DNA of 64,000 nt from Streptomyces sp. NBC_01353 (GTDB taxonomy: Bacteria > Actinomycetota > Actinomycetes > Streptomycetales > Streptomycetaceae): positions 4,340,001 to 4,404,000 of the forward strand of contig NZ_CP108352.1 of NCBI RefSeq assembly GCF_036237275.1. The letters run 5' to 3'. Positions 38,121 through 46,201 of this stretch are shown one piece after another. The notes below the pieces were generated by a model. That model had not been told where the DNA came from, did no database searches, and worked only from the letters and a program-made list of their open reading frames with translations. Positions within the stretch are counted from its first letter, which is position 1. Each line of letters starts with the position of its first letter. Position numbers and translations under genes: made by a program.

Positions 38121-38149
38121 CCTCCGGAGCCCCCTTTCGGCCCCGGAGG
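38121..38149. terminator. Terminator between yibE/F and ssgA
   Basis: CCTCCGG (38121-38127) pairs with CCGGAGG (38143-38149), extended inside by GCC/GGC. It sits between two convergent genes and can act in both directions. Confidence 0.65.
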
Positions 38150-38178
38150 GCTCTGTGCGACGGGGCGCCGGGGGTGGT

Positions 38179-38613
38179 TCAGCCCGCGTTCTCCTCTGCC
38201 AGAATCCGGCCGAGCGCGGCTTCCAGGTTGTCCTCGAAGTCACCCAGCCTCCGTTCCTGACCGAGCGGAACCAACTTGTCCGTACGGTCGAGGAAGGCGA
38301 CGAGCGGCGGAGCGCTGGCCCGGAACAGGGCGCGGTCGCTGCCTACCTGGAGCCGGATGGAGACGTCCGACAGCGCCTCGGGATCGGTCGGCGCGATGTG
38401 CACATCGCCGTCGCCGCTCGGTCGGTTGATCCCGTCCAGCAGCAGTTCCCGCCCGAACGCCCAGGTCACGGGCGCGTCTCCGGGGAGATGGAAGGTCATC
38501 CGCACCGCGTAGGGATCCCGGGTCTCGTACCGGAGTTCCACCGGGATCCTGAAGGAGAGCTCCTCGGAGACGAGGAAGCTCATCAGGACCTCGGCCTGGA
38601 CCGACTCTCGCAT
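38179..38613 (-). CDS. ssgA: SsgA, activator of sporulation septation
   Basis: A 144-residue SsgA-like protein, the founder type of a family found only in morphologically complex actinobacteria. It begins MRESVQAEVLMSFLVSEEL and contains ELRYETRDPYAVRMTFHLPG (core PYAVRMTFHLPG), TWAFGRELLLDG and PLVAFLDRTDKLVPLGQE, which match S. griseus/S. coelicolor SsgA very closely as I remember them. SsgA localises to septum sites and stimulates septation and branching. The ATG at 38613 is the family start, although the frame extends twelve codons upstream. Expression in S. coelicolor needs SsgR, encoded just upstream on the same strand. Confidence 0.95.
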   Translation of the reverse strand: MRESVQAEVLMSFLVSEELSFRIPVELRYETRDPYAVRMTFHLPGDAPVTWAFGRELLLDGINRPSGDGDVHIAPTDPEALSDVSIRLQVGSDRALFRASAPPLVAFLDRTDKLVPLGQERRLGDFEDNLEAALGRILAEENAG

Positions 38614-38750
38614 CTTGTACCCCGCAGTAGATGAAGCAGTTGTGTGCACACGGCTACGGAAAACTGTGATCGAAACGGCCAGGAATGATCCCCATGGCCT
38701 TGGTGACGCAATCGTGCTGTAAGCGCTAGCGGATCACAAGGAGTGATTTT

Positions 38751-39521
38751 TCAGATACTGATAGAGAAAGCGAAGGAGCTGAAGAGCCTTCCGATCTCAT
38801 TCTGTAGTCGAGCGACTGCGGGCAGCAACCGTTCTTCCTGGTGAAGGGGTACGGAAATGGCCATGGCGGCCGCCGTGGACCCCGCGGTGATGGGGATGGC
38901 CGCACAAACTGTGCCCAGCGCATATTCCTGACGCTCCACCAGGGGCTCCATTCGCCCCATACCGCCCAAACGCTCCAAAAGCACCCGCTGGTTACGCACC
39001 GTGTACGGAGTGATGGCTTCCACCGGATGGCGGTCGAGGTGGTCTTGACGACTCTTCAGATCCAGTTGACTGAGCAGACACTGGCCGATCGCATGGGCGT
39101 GGCCGGTCTCGCGGAAGTCGGCCCACTCGTCCACGGCGGGGGCGGAGGGGGTGTCGGCGACGGCGACGAGCTCGATCTCGCCCTCGCGGTAGATCGCGAA
39201 GTAGATGGGGACGCCGATCTCGTCGCGCCAGTGTGCGAGTGAGTCCTCGATCTTGGTGCGACGATTCTGCAGAACTCCGCCGCCGGCCAGTCGACCGGCC
39301 GCGTCGCCGAACACGAACACACCCTTCTCACGGCGCAGATAGCCCTCGTGCGTCAGGGTGCGGAGCAGGTGGTACGCGGTGGGAAGCGGGAGTCCCGCTT
39401 CGCGCGCGAGCTGTTTGGCAGGGGCTCCGTCCTCGTGGGAGCCCACGGCCTCCAGAAGTCTCAGCGCCCGCTGCACCGAGCCGATCAGGGTAGGGACGGC
39501 AGACTGCGAAGCCGTGGCCAA
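38751..39521 (-). CDS. ssgR: SsgR, IclR-type activator of ssgA
   Basis: A 256-residue IclR-family regulator. The winged helix spans residues 8-70 (IGSVQRALRLLEAV, APAKQLAREAGLPLPTAYHLLRTL with core LPLPTAYHLLRTL, GYLRREKGVFVFG). The C-terminal effector domain contains GHAHAIGQCLLSQLD and AAIPITAGS. Start is a TTG (39521) preceded by GGGGG at normal spacing. It lies 137 bases upstream of ssgA in the same orientation. In S. coelicolor SsgR is required for ssgA transcription, linking ssgA to the onset of development. Confidence 0.93.
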   Translation of the reverse strand: MATASQSAVPTLIGSVQRALRLLEAVGSHEDGAPAKQLAREAGLPLPTAYHLLRTLTHEGYLRREKGVFVFGDAAGRLAGGGVLQNRRTKIEDSLAHWRDEIGVPIYFAIYREGEIELVAVADTPSAPAVDEWADFRETGHAHAIGQCLLSQLDLKSRQDHLDRHPVEAITPYTVRNQRVLLERLGGMGRMEPLVERQEYALGTVCAAIPITAGSTAAAMAISVPLHQEERLLPAVARLQNEIGRLFSSFAFSISI

Positions 39522-39803
39522 AGGTCACCCCCAGGCGTGGTGACGGGTGCCTCGCACCCGCCCGCGGGGGCCGCCCCCGCGCGCCCGCCGCGGCCTGGGG
39601 AACCGGTGGGGTCCGGTGAAGGACCCTCCCGGGACAGGTGAAGAACCCGCAGGTCAGCGCTGAGGTCTACGCCATTTTTTCCCCGGGGGCGGCAGAGATT
39701 TCCACTCTAATGGCAGCCCCCAGGCGCGGACGCGGTTTCCCTCTCCGCATCCCTCGGCCGGGCTAACAGCGAGCAGCCCGGTCATACCGGTGGGTAGCTT
39801 GTG
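39522..39803. other. ssgR upstream region with stacked hairpins
   Basis: The 282-base region holds the ssgR promoter on the minus strand. CGGGTGC/GCACCCG (39544-39560) and GCGGGGGC/GCCCCCGC (39564-39580) are tightly packed inverted repeats 23-59 bases before the ssgR start, so they would lie in its leader. GCCATT and AATGGC flank a 32-base AT-rich patch near 39671-39714 that may be the promoter. Confidence 0.4.
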
Positions 39804-40022
39804 CTACCAATCCTCGCGCGAGGTCGACGAGGAGGTGAACTTCCGTACGACGTAGATCAGTCCACCGACCAGGGCGACGAAGACCAGGACCTTGAAGAGC
39901 AGTCCGATCACGAACATCGCGATGCTGGTGATCAGGCCGCCGAAGACGAGCAGGGCGATGACCGGTATGGCCACCCACTTCACCCACCAGGGCATCCCCG
40001 CGAGAATCTCTCGTACCGCCAT
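39804..40022 (-). CDS. Small membrane protein of the DUF5326 type
   Basis: A 72-residue protein. A short N-terminus, AVREILAGMPWWVKWVAIP, is followed by two transmembrane segments (about residues 16-36 and 38-58) and a hydrophilic tail, VRKFTSSSTSREDW. I recall this as the Streptomyces DUF5326 family, function unknown. It lies in the conserved ssgR-cupin-holin neighbourhood. Confidence 0.7.
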   Translation of the reverse strand: MAVREILAGMPWWVKWVAIPVIALLVFGGLITSIAMFVIGLLFKVLVFVALVGGLIYVVRKFTSSSTSREDW

Positions 40023-40154
40023 CGCGCTTACCTCATCTCCCGAAGACCTCGCTCCGCGCGCTCTGCGCCGAACACTCTCGATGCTAGGGGCGGCAACGGG
40101 GTCAACGGGGGCCTCGTGGCCCTTGATCTCCCCTGATCCGACCCCTAGGGGAGG

Positions 40155-40472
40155 TCAGGACTCCGGCGGCGAGAAGACCACCATGACCCGCAGGTCCTCG
40201 GTGATGTGGTGGAACTTGTGGGCCACCCCGGCAGGCACGTAGACCACGCTGCCGCGCGCGACCTGTGTCGTCTCCATCCCGACCGTGATCGCGGCCCGGC
40301 CGCTGACGACGAAGTACACCTCGTCCTGGCCGTGCGGCTGCTGCGGGTCGAGCGCCCCCGCGTCGAGGGCGTACAGACCGACCGACATGTTCCGCTCGCG
40401 CAGGAACTGGAGATATGCGCCGTCGTTGGCGGCGCGCTCCGCCTCCAGTTCGTCCAGTCGGAATGCCTTCAT
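40155..40472 (-). CDS. Cupin domain protein
   Basis: A 105-residue single-domain cupin. The metal-binding pattern is partly visible: PQQPHGQDEVYFVVSGRAAI (His, Gln/Asp and Glu of motif 1) near residue 43 and VYVPAGVAHKFHHI (motif 2 His) near residue 78. It begins MKAFRLDELEAERAANDG; the 17 codons upstream in frame show no similarity. Function unknown; sugar isomerase or small-molecule binding roles are common in the fold. Divergent from the holin-like gene with a 51-base shared promoter gap. Confidence 0.8.
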   Translation of the reverse strand: MKAFRLDELEAERAANDGAYLQFLRERNMSVGLYALDAGALDPQQPHGQDEVYFVVSGRAAITVGMETTQVARGSVVYVPAGVAHKFHHITEDLRVMVVFSPPES

Positions 40473-40523
40473 CGTGCGTCCGCCCCTGCCATTGGCCCGA
40501 TCATGTCTGCCACGATCAGACAC

Positions 40524-40901
40524 ATGAAGAATTTCGTAGTCAAGACGCTCGCGAACGCGGGCGCATTGGGAGTCGCCATCTGGCTGCTCCAGGACATCAC
40601 CCTGACCGGTGACAGCACCGGCAAGAAGGCCTGGACGCTCATCCTCGTCGCCCTGGTTTTCGGCCTGGTGAACTTCTTGGTGAAGCCGATCGTCAAGCTG
40701 ATCTCGCTTCCGCTGTTCATTCTCACGCTTGGCCTGATCACGCTGGTGATCAACGCCCTGATGCTGCTGCTCACCTCATGGCTGGCCGACCAGCTCGACC
40801 TCAGCTTCCATGTCGAGGGCTTCTGGACCGCCATACTCGGTGGCCTGATCATCTCCGTCGTGTCCTGGGCGCTCAACGTCGTGCTCCCCGACGGGGACTG
40901 A
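40524..40901 (+). CDS. Phage-holin-superfamily IV (PF04020-type) membrane protein
   Basis: A 125-residue protein with four transmembrane segments. Diagnostic segments are VNFLVKPIVKLISLPLFILTLGL (core KPIVKLISLPLFILTLG) and LINALMLLLTSWLADQLDL-like helices. Despite the family name these proteins are widespread chromosomal membrane proteins, not evidence of a prophage. Directly abuts ptpA (next base), so the two are probably co-transcribed. Confidence 0.85.
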   Translation: MKNFVVKTLANAGALGVAIWLLQDITLTGDSTGKKAWTLILVALVFGLVNFLVKPIVKLISLPLFILTLGLITLVINALMLLLTSWLADQLDLSFHVEGFWTAILGGLIISVVSWALNVVLPDGD

Positions 40902-41396
40902 GTGCGGACGATGACGTACCGCGTCTGTTTCGTCTGCACCGGCAACATCTGCCGCTCGCCGATGGCCGAGTCCGTCTTCCGCGCCCGCGTGGAGGAGGCC
41001 GGCCTGGCGGAGGCGGTGGAGGTCGACAGTGCGGGCACCGGGGGCTGGCACGAGGGCCACTCCGCCGATCCGCGCACGGTCGCCGTCCTGGAGGACCACG
41101 GCTACGACTCCGACCACACCGCCCGCCAGTTCCGCGCCGCGTGGTTCCCGGTGCTGGAGGTGATCGCCCTCGACGAGGGTCATCTACGGGAGCTCCGGCG
41201 ACTCGCCCCGACCCCGGACGATGTGGCGAAGGTGCGGCTGCTGCGCTCGTACGATTCGGCGGCCGACGATCTCGACGTGCCCGACCCGTACTACGGCGGG
41301 ACGGAAGGCTTCGAGCAGTGCCTGGAGATGGTGGAGGCCGCGAGCGAGGGGCTGCTCGCCGCGGTACGCGAGAGTGTGGAGGAACGAGCGGTATGA
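40902..41396 (+). CDS. ptpA: Low-molecular-weight protein-tyrosine phosphatase
   Basis: A 164-residue LMW-PTP. The P-loop CTGNICRS (CX5R) is near residue 12, and the general-acid Asp lies in DVPDPYYGG near residue 128. PtpA of S. coelicolor, in the same gene neighbourhood as I recall, dephosphorylates phosphotyrosine proteins and affects antibiotic production. Translation may begin at GTG 40902 or ATG 40911. The stop overlaps the next gene by four bases (ATGA). Confidence 0.9.
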   Translation: MRTMTYRVCFVCTGNICRSPMAESVFRARVEEAGLAEAVEVDSAGTGGWHEGHSADPRTVAVLEDHGYDSDHTARQFRAAWFPVLEVIALDEGHLRELRRLAPTPDDVAKVRLLRSYDSAADDLDVPDPYYGGTEGFEQCLEMVEAASEGLLAAVRESVEERAV

Positions 41397-42562
41397 GCAG
41401 GGACACGTTCGGGGGCGCCGAGGACCTCGGCGCCGTCGGCGACGGGACGCGGGCGGTGCGCGCCGGACTCCCCGAGCCGGTCAAGTACGAACCGACCCTG
41501 CCGGGGCCGGTCTTCGCCGCCCACTTCCATCTGCCGGGCGACCCCACCGGCCCCTACACCTACGGGCGGGACGAGAACCCGACCTGGACCCATCTGGAAC
41601 GCGCCATCGGCGAACTGGAGGCACCGGGGGAGCCGGCTGTCGAGACGCTCGTCTTCGCCTCGGGCATGGCCGCGATCTCCGCCGTCCTCTTCTCCCAGCT
41701 CAAGGCGGGCGACACGGTCGTCATGCCGGACGACGGCTACCAGGCGCTGCCTCTGGTCCACGAGCAGCTCAGGGCGTACGGGATCGAGGTCCGCACCGCG
41801 CCGACCGGCGGCGACGCCCAGCTGTCCGTCCTGGACGGAGCGCGGCTGCTGTGGATCGAGACGCCCTCCAACCCGGGGCTCGACGTCTGCGACATCCGCC
41901 GCCTGGTGCGCGCGGCCCACGAACGTGGGGCGCTCGTCGCCGTCGACAACACCCTTGCCACCCCGCTCGGTCAGCGGCCCCTGGAGCTCGGCGCGGACTT
42001 CTCCGTCGCGAGCGACACCAAGGGCATGACCGGGCACGGCGACATCCTGCTCGGCCATGTCAGCTGCCGTGATCCGCTGCGGGCGGCGGAGGTACGACGC
42101 TGGCGCAAGATCGTCGGGGCCATCCCCGGTCCCATGGAGGCCTGGCTCGCGCACCGCTCCCTGGCCACGCTCCAGCTCCGCATCGACCGGCAGTGCACCT
42201 CGGCGCTCGCCCTCGCGGAGGCCTTGGGCAAGCGGGGTGAGGTGACCGGGCTGCGGTATCCGGGGCTGCCCGGCGACCCCTCGCACGCGGTGGCGGCGAC
42301 ACAGATGAAGCGCTTCGGGCCGGTGGTGTCCTTCGTCCTGCCCGACCGGGCCTGGGCGGAGCGGTTCCTCGACGGGCTGCGCCTCGTGGACGACGCCACC
42401 AGCTTCGGCGGTGTGCGCTCCACGGCCGAGCGGCGCGGACGGTGGGGCGGCGACTCCGTGCCGGAGGGCTTCATCCGCTTCTCCGTCGGTGCGGAGGACC
42501 CGGAGGACCTGATCGCGGACGTGCTGCGTGCTCTCGACGGAGCCGAGAAGGCCGCCGGCTGA
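41393..42562 (+). CDS. Cystathionine gamma-lyase/synthase family PLP enzyme
   Basis: A 389-residue Cys/Met metabolism PLP enzyme. GPYTYGRDENPTWTHLE near residue 58, VFASGMAAISAVLF near residue 90, ETPSNPGLDVCDI near residue 160, VDNTLATPLGQRPLELGADF (core DNTLATPLGQRPLELGAD), and the PLP-binding Lys in SVASDTKGMTGHGDILLG near residue 210. Its place with ptpA (ATGA overlap) is conserved in Streptomyces from memory. It probably degrades cystathionine or related sulfur amino acids; lyase and synthase cannot be told apart here. Confidence 0.87.
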   Translation: MSRDTFGGAEDLGAVGDGTRAVRAGLPEPVKYEPTLPGPVFAAHFHLPGDPTGPYTYGRDENPTWTHLERAIGELEAPGEPAVETLVFASGMAAISAVLFSQLKAGDTVVMPDDGYQALPLVHEQLRAYGIEVRTAPTGGDAQLSVLDGARLLWIETPSNPGLDVCDIRRLVRAAHERGALVAVDNTLATPLGQRPLELGADFSVASDTKGMTGHGDILLGHVSCRDPLRAAEVRRWRKIVGAIPGPMEAWLAHRSLATLQLRIDRQCTSALALAEALGKRGEVTGLRYPGLPGDPSHAVAATQMKRFGPVVSFVLPDRAWAERFLDGLRLVDDATSFGGVRSTAERRGRWGGDSVPEGFIRFSVGAEDPEDLIADVLRALDGAEKAAG

Positions 42563-42601
42563 CCTACGGCGCACCGCGGCAGAGCCGCAGGGCGCACGGA
42601 A

Positions 42602-42644
42602 CGGGGCGCTCCGAGCCTCCCCCCTCATGGCTCGGAACGCCCCG
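42602..42644 (+). terminator. Terminator after the cystathionine lyase gene
   Basis: CGGGGCGCTCCGAGCC (from 42602) pairs with GGCTCGGAACGCCCCG (to 42644) with one mismatch and an 11-base loop. It ends the holin-ptpA-lyase unit. Confidence 0.75.
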
Positions 42645-42695
42645 GTTCCACGCGCGGAGAACCGCCTGACCAAGGCTAGTTGACTCTGCGTCAGT

Positions 42696-42744
42696 GTCCA
42701 ATCACGGTAGCGACAGAGACCTATCGACTTATTTATAGTTGGAC
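42696..42744. promoter_or_regulatory. LysR promoter/operator region
   Basis: CTATCGACTTATTTATAG (42721-42738) has CTAT/ATAG ends around a 10-base spacer, like a LysR-type T-N11-A box, in an unusually AT-rich patch. Outer GTCCAA (42696-42701) and TTGGAC (42739-42744) form a wider dyad. It lies 66 bases before the lysR start; autoregulation is inferred. Confidence 0.45.
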
Positions 42745-42809
42745 GGTCCCGAGGGCGCCGTCAGCCGACCGCCTGAGTCGAACGGCCACACGGCCGGGAG
42801 GGGGCGGAC

Positions 42810-43706
42810 ATGGATCTCGCCCTGCTGCGCACATTCGTCACGGTGCACCGGGCCGGCTCCTTCACCCGCGCCGCGGCACTCCTCGGACTCTCGCAGCCCG
42901 CGGTCACCAGCCAGATCCGCACCCTGGAACGGCAGCTGGGGCGCCCGCTCTTCCTCAGACAGGCCCGTGGTGTCACCCCCACCACCATCGGCGACGAGCT
43001 CGCCCACCGCGCAGCCCCTCATCTGGACGCGCTCGTCGAGATCGCGGAGACCGGCGTGGACGAGGAGAGCGGCGTTCGCACGCTCCATGTCGCCGGGCCC
43101 CCCGAGTTCACCTCGATGCGTGCCCTGCCCGCCCTCACGCCGCTCGTCGCCCAAGGGCTGGCTGTTCGGGCCTCCTTCGCGGGGAGCACCGAGGAGATCC
43201 TCGACGGCCTCGCCGCGGGCCACCATGACCTGGCCATCGCCGCAGCCCGCCCGCGCGGCGGCCTGCTCACCTCCACTCCGCTCTGCGACGAGGAGCACGT
43301 GCTGGTCGCCGCCCCGCGGTGGGCTGCTCGGCTCGCGCCCGAGGTGCTGCTGCGCAAGGGCGCCGTCGTGCTGGAACAGCTGCCGGTGGTGGAGGTGCAC
43401 GAGTCGCTGCCGTTCGTCTCCCGCTACTGGGCGGCCGTGTTCGAGACCAAGCCGGCCGCGGCGGCCACCGTCATAGCGCCCGATCTGCGGGCCGTCCTGG
43501 AATCGGCGGCCTCCGGGGCCGGCCTTGCCGTACTGCCTCGCTATCTGTGCGAGGACGCCCTGGAGCAGGGGCGTCTCGTGGCGCTGCTCGATCCGCCGGT
43601 TCCCCCGCTGCGAACGTACTTCCTGATCGTCCGGGCCGGCACCCTCGCGCTGCCGCACATCGCGAGGGCCCACGACTGGCTTCTGCGGGCCTCCACGGAC
43701 TGGTGA
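42810..43706 (+). CDS. LysR-family transcriptional regulator
   Basis: A 298-residue LTTR. The N-terminal winged helix reads LLRTFVTVHRAGSFTRAAAL and LSQPAVTSQIRTLERQLG with the usual linker helix. The type 2 periplasmic-binding effector domain includes HVAGPPEFTSMRALPAL and AAARPRGGLL. No divergent target gene is present; it is followed by a Nudix gene 35 bases away, which may be co-transcribed. Effector unknown. Confidence 0.88.
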   Translation: MDLALLRTFVTVHRAGSFTRAAALLGLSQPAVTSQIRTLERQLGRPLFLRQARGVTPTTIGDELAHRAAPHLDALVEIAETGVDEESGVRTLHVAGPPEFTSMRALPALTPLVAQGLAVRASFAGSTEEILDGLAAGHHDLAIAAARPRGGLLTSTPLCDEEHVLVAAPRWAARLAPEVLLRKGAVVLEQLPVVEVHESLPFVSRYWAAVFETKPAAAATVIAPDLRAVLESAASGAGLAVLPRYLCEDALEQGRLVALLDPPVPPLRTYFLIVRAGTLALPHIARAHDWLLRASTDW

Positions 43707-43741
43707 GTTTCAGGACACCCCTGGCGGGCCATTTTCTTCCC

Positions 43742-44221
43742 ATGACCGAACGTCCTGTGGTCAAGCGCACCGCACGCGCCGTCCTGCTCGATGGAAACGA
43801 CCTCATCCTCATCAAGCGCACGAAGCCGGGGATGGATCCGTACTGGCTGACGCCGGGCGGCGGGGTCGAGCCCTCGGACACCACCGTCGTCGAGGCCCTG
43901 CACCGTGAGGTGCACGAGGAGCTCGGCGCCAAGATCACCGATGTGGTCCCCTGCTTCGTCGACACCGTCGAGCACATCGTCGACGGCGGTGTCTCCGGAG
44001 TGAAGGTCCAGCACTTCTTCGTCTGCCGGCTCGAGTCCATGGACACCTCGCTGCGGCACGGCCCCGAGATCGAGGAACCGTGCGGCGAGTACGAGATCGT
44101 CCGGGTGCCGTTCAGCCGGGTCGGGATCGCCGCCGTCCATCTCGTACCGCTGTCCCTGCGTCACTACCTGGACGGCAACATCGAGGGCGTCCGCGCGATG
44201 CACGCCCCTGACCTGGGCTAG
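43742..44221 (+). CDS. Nudix hydrolase
   Basis: A 159-residue protein with Nudix box GGGVEPSDTTVVEALHREVHEELGA (given as segments GGGVEPSD and REVHEELGA) near residues 38-62. Compared with GX5EX7REUXEEXGU there is one extra residue in the X7 stretch; the catalytic REVHEE core is intact. LLDGNDLILIKRTKPGMDPYW (core LILIKRTKPG) precedes it. Substrate is a nucleoside diphosphate derivative, not identifiable. The stop codon interlocks with that of the convergent flavohemoprotein in the tetramer CTAG (44218-44221). Confidence 0.87.
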   Translation: MTERPVVKRTARAVLLDGNDLILIKRTKPGMDPYWLTPGGGVEPSDTTVVEALHREVHEELGAKITDVVPCFVDTVEHIVDGGVSGVKVQHFFVCRLESMDTSLRHGPEIEEPCGEYEIVRVPFSRVGIAAVHLVPLSLRHYLDGNIEGVRAMHAPDLG

Positions 44222-45372
44222 GACGCGAGTTCCGTCAGGAGGTCGTGGCGGATCCGCTCTGCGGGGATACCGATCCCCCGCAGGGTGTCCACCCCTCGCC
44301 GGATCATGCCGGGCGGGCCCGACAGATAGGCCTCGTACTCGTTCCACGGGCCGTACTGGCGCACCGCGTCCGGCAGCTGGCCCTGGTCGTCGGTGACCGG
44401 CCGCACCGACAGCCAGGGGTACGTCTTCTGGAGCCGCATCATCGTGTCGATGTCGTACAGGTCATGGCCGCTGCGCGCGCCGTAGAACACCTCCACGGGG
44501 CGCCGGTCCCCGTGGAGGGCGACATCCTCGACCAGCGCCTTGATGGGCGCGATCCCCGTGCCGCCGCCCAGGCACAGCAGTCCGTTGTCCGTGGAGTGGT
44601 CGACCGTCATGGAGCCGGCCGGCGGACCGAGGCGCAGGACGTCGCCGGGTCGCGCATGGTGCACCAGAGCGTTGGACACCCAGCCGGCCGGGACCGCCTT
44701 GACGTGGAGGGAGAGCAGTCCGTCGGGCCGGGGCGCCGAGGCGAAGGAGTAGTGCCGCCATACGCGTGGCCACCAGGGGGTCTCCAGCGTCGTGTACTGG
44801 CCTGCGAGGAAGGTGTACGGCTGGTCGGGCCGCAGCGTGATCACCGCGATGTCCGGGGTCCGTAGATCGTGCGAGACGACCTCCGCCTGCCACCAGGCGG
44901 GCGCGTGCCGCTCGTTCTCGTCCGCCGCGTCGATCATGATCTGCGAGATCGTCGTGTACGTCCGCACCCAGGCGGCCTCGGTCTCCTCGTTCCAGGTCAG
45001 GGTGGCGTACCGGATCAACGCGCCGATCAGGGCCTCGCCGACGGCCGGGTAGTGCGTGGGCTGGGTTCCGTACTTGCGGTGTCCGCGGCCCAGGTTCCGG
45101 AGGTACTCGTTGAGTACAGGGGCATTGTCCAAGTGCTCGGCCGCTGTCAGCAGCGCCTTGAGGAGGCGGTCGCGCTGGGTGTCCATCGCCGCGGGGAACA
45201 TCGCGCGCAGCTCGGGGTGGCGGACGAAGAGCAACGCGTAGAAGTACGAGGTCACCTTGTCGGCGGCGGGAGCGATCTCGGCCAGGGTGCGGCGAATGAG
45301 GGTCGCGTCGGGGGACGGTCCCGGAGCTATCCGGGGCGGTGCTTCGCCGTCGTCGTGCACGGCCTCTTCCAT
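44218..45372 (-). CDS. Flavohemoprotein (globin plus FAD/NAD reductase)
   Basis: A 384-residue protein. The globin domain (about residues 20-155) has SYFYALLFVRHPELRAMFP with the B10 Tyr, TQRDRLLKALLTA near the distal Gln, and the proximal His in GHRKYGTQPTHYPAVGEAL (core GHRKYGTQPTHY). The reductase follows: RHYSFAS (FAD-binding RxYS) near residue 230, GGGTGIAPIKALVED for NAD(P), and YLSGPPGMI. Such Hmp-type enzymes convert nitric oxide to nitrate with oxygen. A longer frame exists upstream, but ATG 45372 starts the family. No NsrR-like site was recognised. Confidence 0.88.
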   Translation of the reverse strand: MEEAVHDDGEAPPRIAPGPSPDATLIRRTLAEIAPAADKVTSYFYALLFVRHPELRAMFPAAMDTQRDRLLKALLTAAEHLDNAPVLNEYLRNLGRGHRKYGTQPTHYPAVGEALIGALIRYATLTWNEETEAAWVRTYTTISQIMIDAADENERHAPAWWQAEVVSHDLRTPDIAVITLRPDQPYTFLAGQYTTLETPWWPRVWRHYSFASAPRPDGLLSLHVKAVPAGWVSNALVHHARPGDVLRLGPPAGSMTVDHSTDNGLLCLGGGTGIAPIKALVEDVALHGDRRPVEVFYGARSGHDLYDIDTMMRLQKTYPWLSVRPVTDDQGQLPDAVRQYGPWNEYEAYLSGPPGMIRRGVDTLRGIGIPAERIRHDLLTELAS

Positions 45373-45450
45373 CGTGTGCCTCGCCTCGCGCAAGCGGCTC
45401 TTGTCGCCGCAGCGTGGCAGGTTCGACCACCGGTTCGGACAGAAAGCGGA

Positions 45451-45475
45451 ATTCCCGGGCATTAGCCCCGGGAAT
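45451..45475 (-). terminator. Hairpin between the HAD gene and the flavohemoprotein gene
   Basis: ATTCCCGGG (45451-45459) and CCCGGGAAT (45467-45475) form a perfect 9-bp stem with a 7-base loop just after the HAD stop (45480). It may end that gene or act as a regulatory dyad for the flavohemoprotein promoter, 79 bases away. Confidence 0.5.
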
Positions 45476-45479
45476 GGGG

Positions 45480-46133
45480 CTAGGCTGCGCTGTTTCGGAC
45501 CAGTTCGTACGCCTCTCGCAGGTCGCCTCCCCCGTAGGCGTGGCGGGAGAGTCCGGCCAGATGATGGTCCGCGTTCACCGCCACCGTCACGGGGACGATG
45601 GCGAAGAGTTCCGCGTCGGACATCGAGTCGCCGTACGCGACGCAGTCCTCGATTCCGATCCCGTACTCCGCGCAGAGTCGCCGGGCGATGCTCACCTTGG
45701 CCGTGGCGTTGAGGATCCCCGGGCGGTGGATGGGCGCCGTGAACGGAACCGGCGGCCATTGCGAACCGTGGGCCGAGTCCACGCCCCAGTCGAGAAGGCG
45801 CTCGACGAAGAAGTCCGGCGAGAGCGAGACGACCGCGCAGCGGCCTCCCTGAGCGCGAATGTCCGCCCAGACCTCACGGATGCCGGCCAGCCAGGGCGCC
45901 CCTTCGAAGGCAGCGGTGACCTGCTCCGGGGTGAGGGCGGACCAGAGCTCGCGGGCCTGGACGGCGAACTCGTCCGGTGTCAGTCCATGCAGCAGAAATC
46001 CCTGCTCCAGGGCGGCGATTTCCTCGGTGAGCCCCAACTGCCGGGAGATCTCCACGGCCGCGGCCGACCCTCGGATCAGGGTGCCGTCGAGATCGAAGAG
46101 ATGAAGCCTGCCTCGGCCCTGGAAAGTCGTCAT
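45480..46133 (-). CDS. HAD-IB phosphatase (SerB-like)
   Basis: A 217-residue HAD subfamily IB hydrolase: motif I LHLFDLDGTLIRGSA near residue 10, a helical cap (residues 20-90), motif II VVSLSPDFF near residue 100, motif III Lys in TAKVSIARRL, and motif IV AYGDSMSDAELF near residue 168. Resembles phosphoserine phosphatase but is short and lacks the ACT domains; substrate uncertain. Confidence 0.83.
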   Translation of the reverse strand: MTTFQGRGRLHLFDLDGTLIRGSAAAVEISRQLGLTEEIAALEQGFLLHGLTPDEFAVQARELWSALTPEQVTAAFEGAPWLAGIREVWADIRAQGGRCAVVSLSPDFFVERLLDWGVDSAHGSQWPPVPFTAPIHRPGILNATAKVSIARRLCAEYGIGIEDCVAYGDSMSDAELFAIVPVTVAVNADHHLAGLSRHAYGGGDLREAYELVRNSAA

Positions 46134-46201
46134 GTACGCCGAGGCTAGTACGGGCGATTACTCCGACGGTCAGACGCGGGACGAGGGGGCCGGGCGGCAC
46201 G

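Noticed and set aside
40524-40901. Holin-like gene as evidence for a prophage
   Set aside because: No integrase, endolysin or phage structural gene is nearby, and this superfamily is common on bacterial chromosomes.
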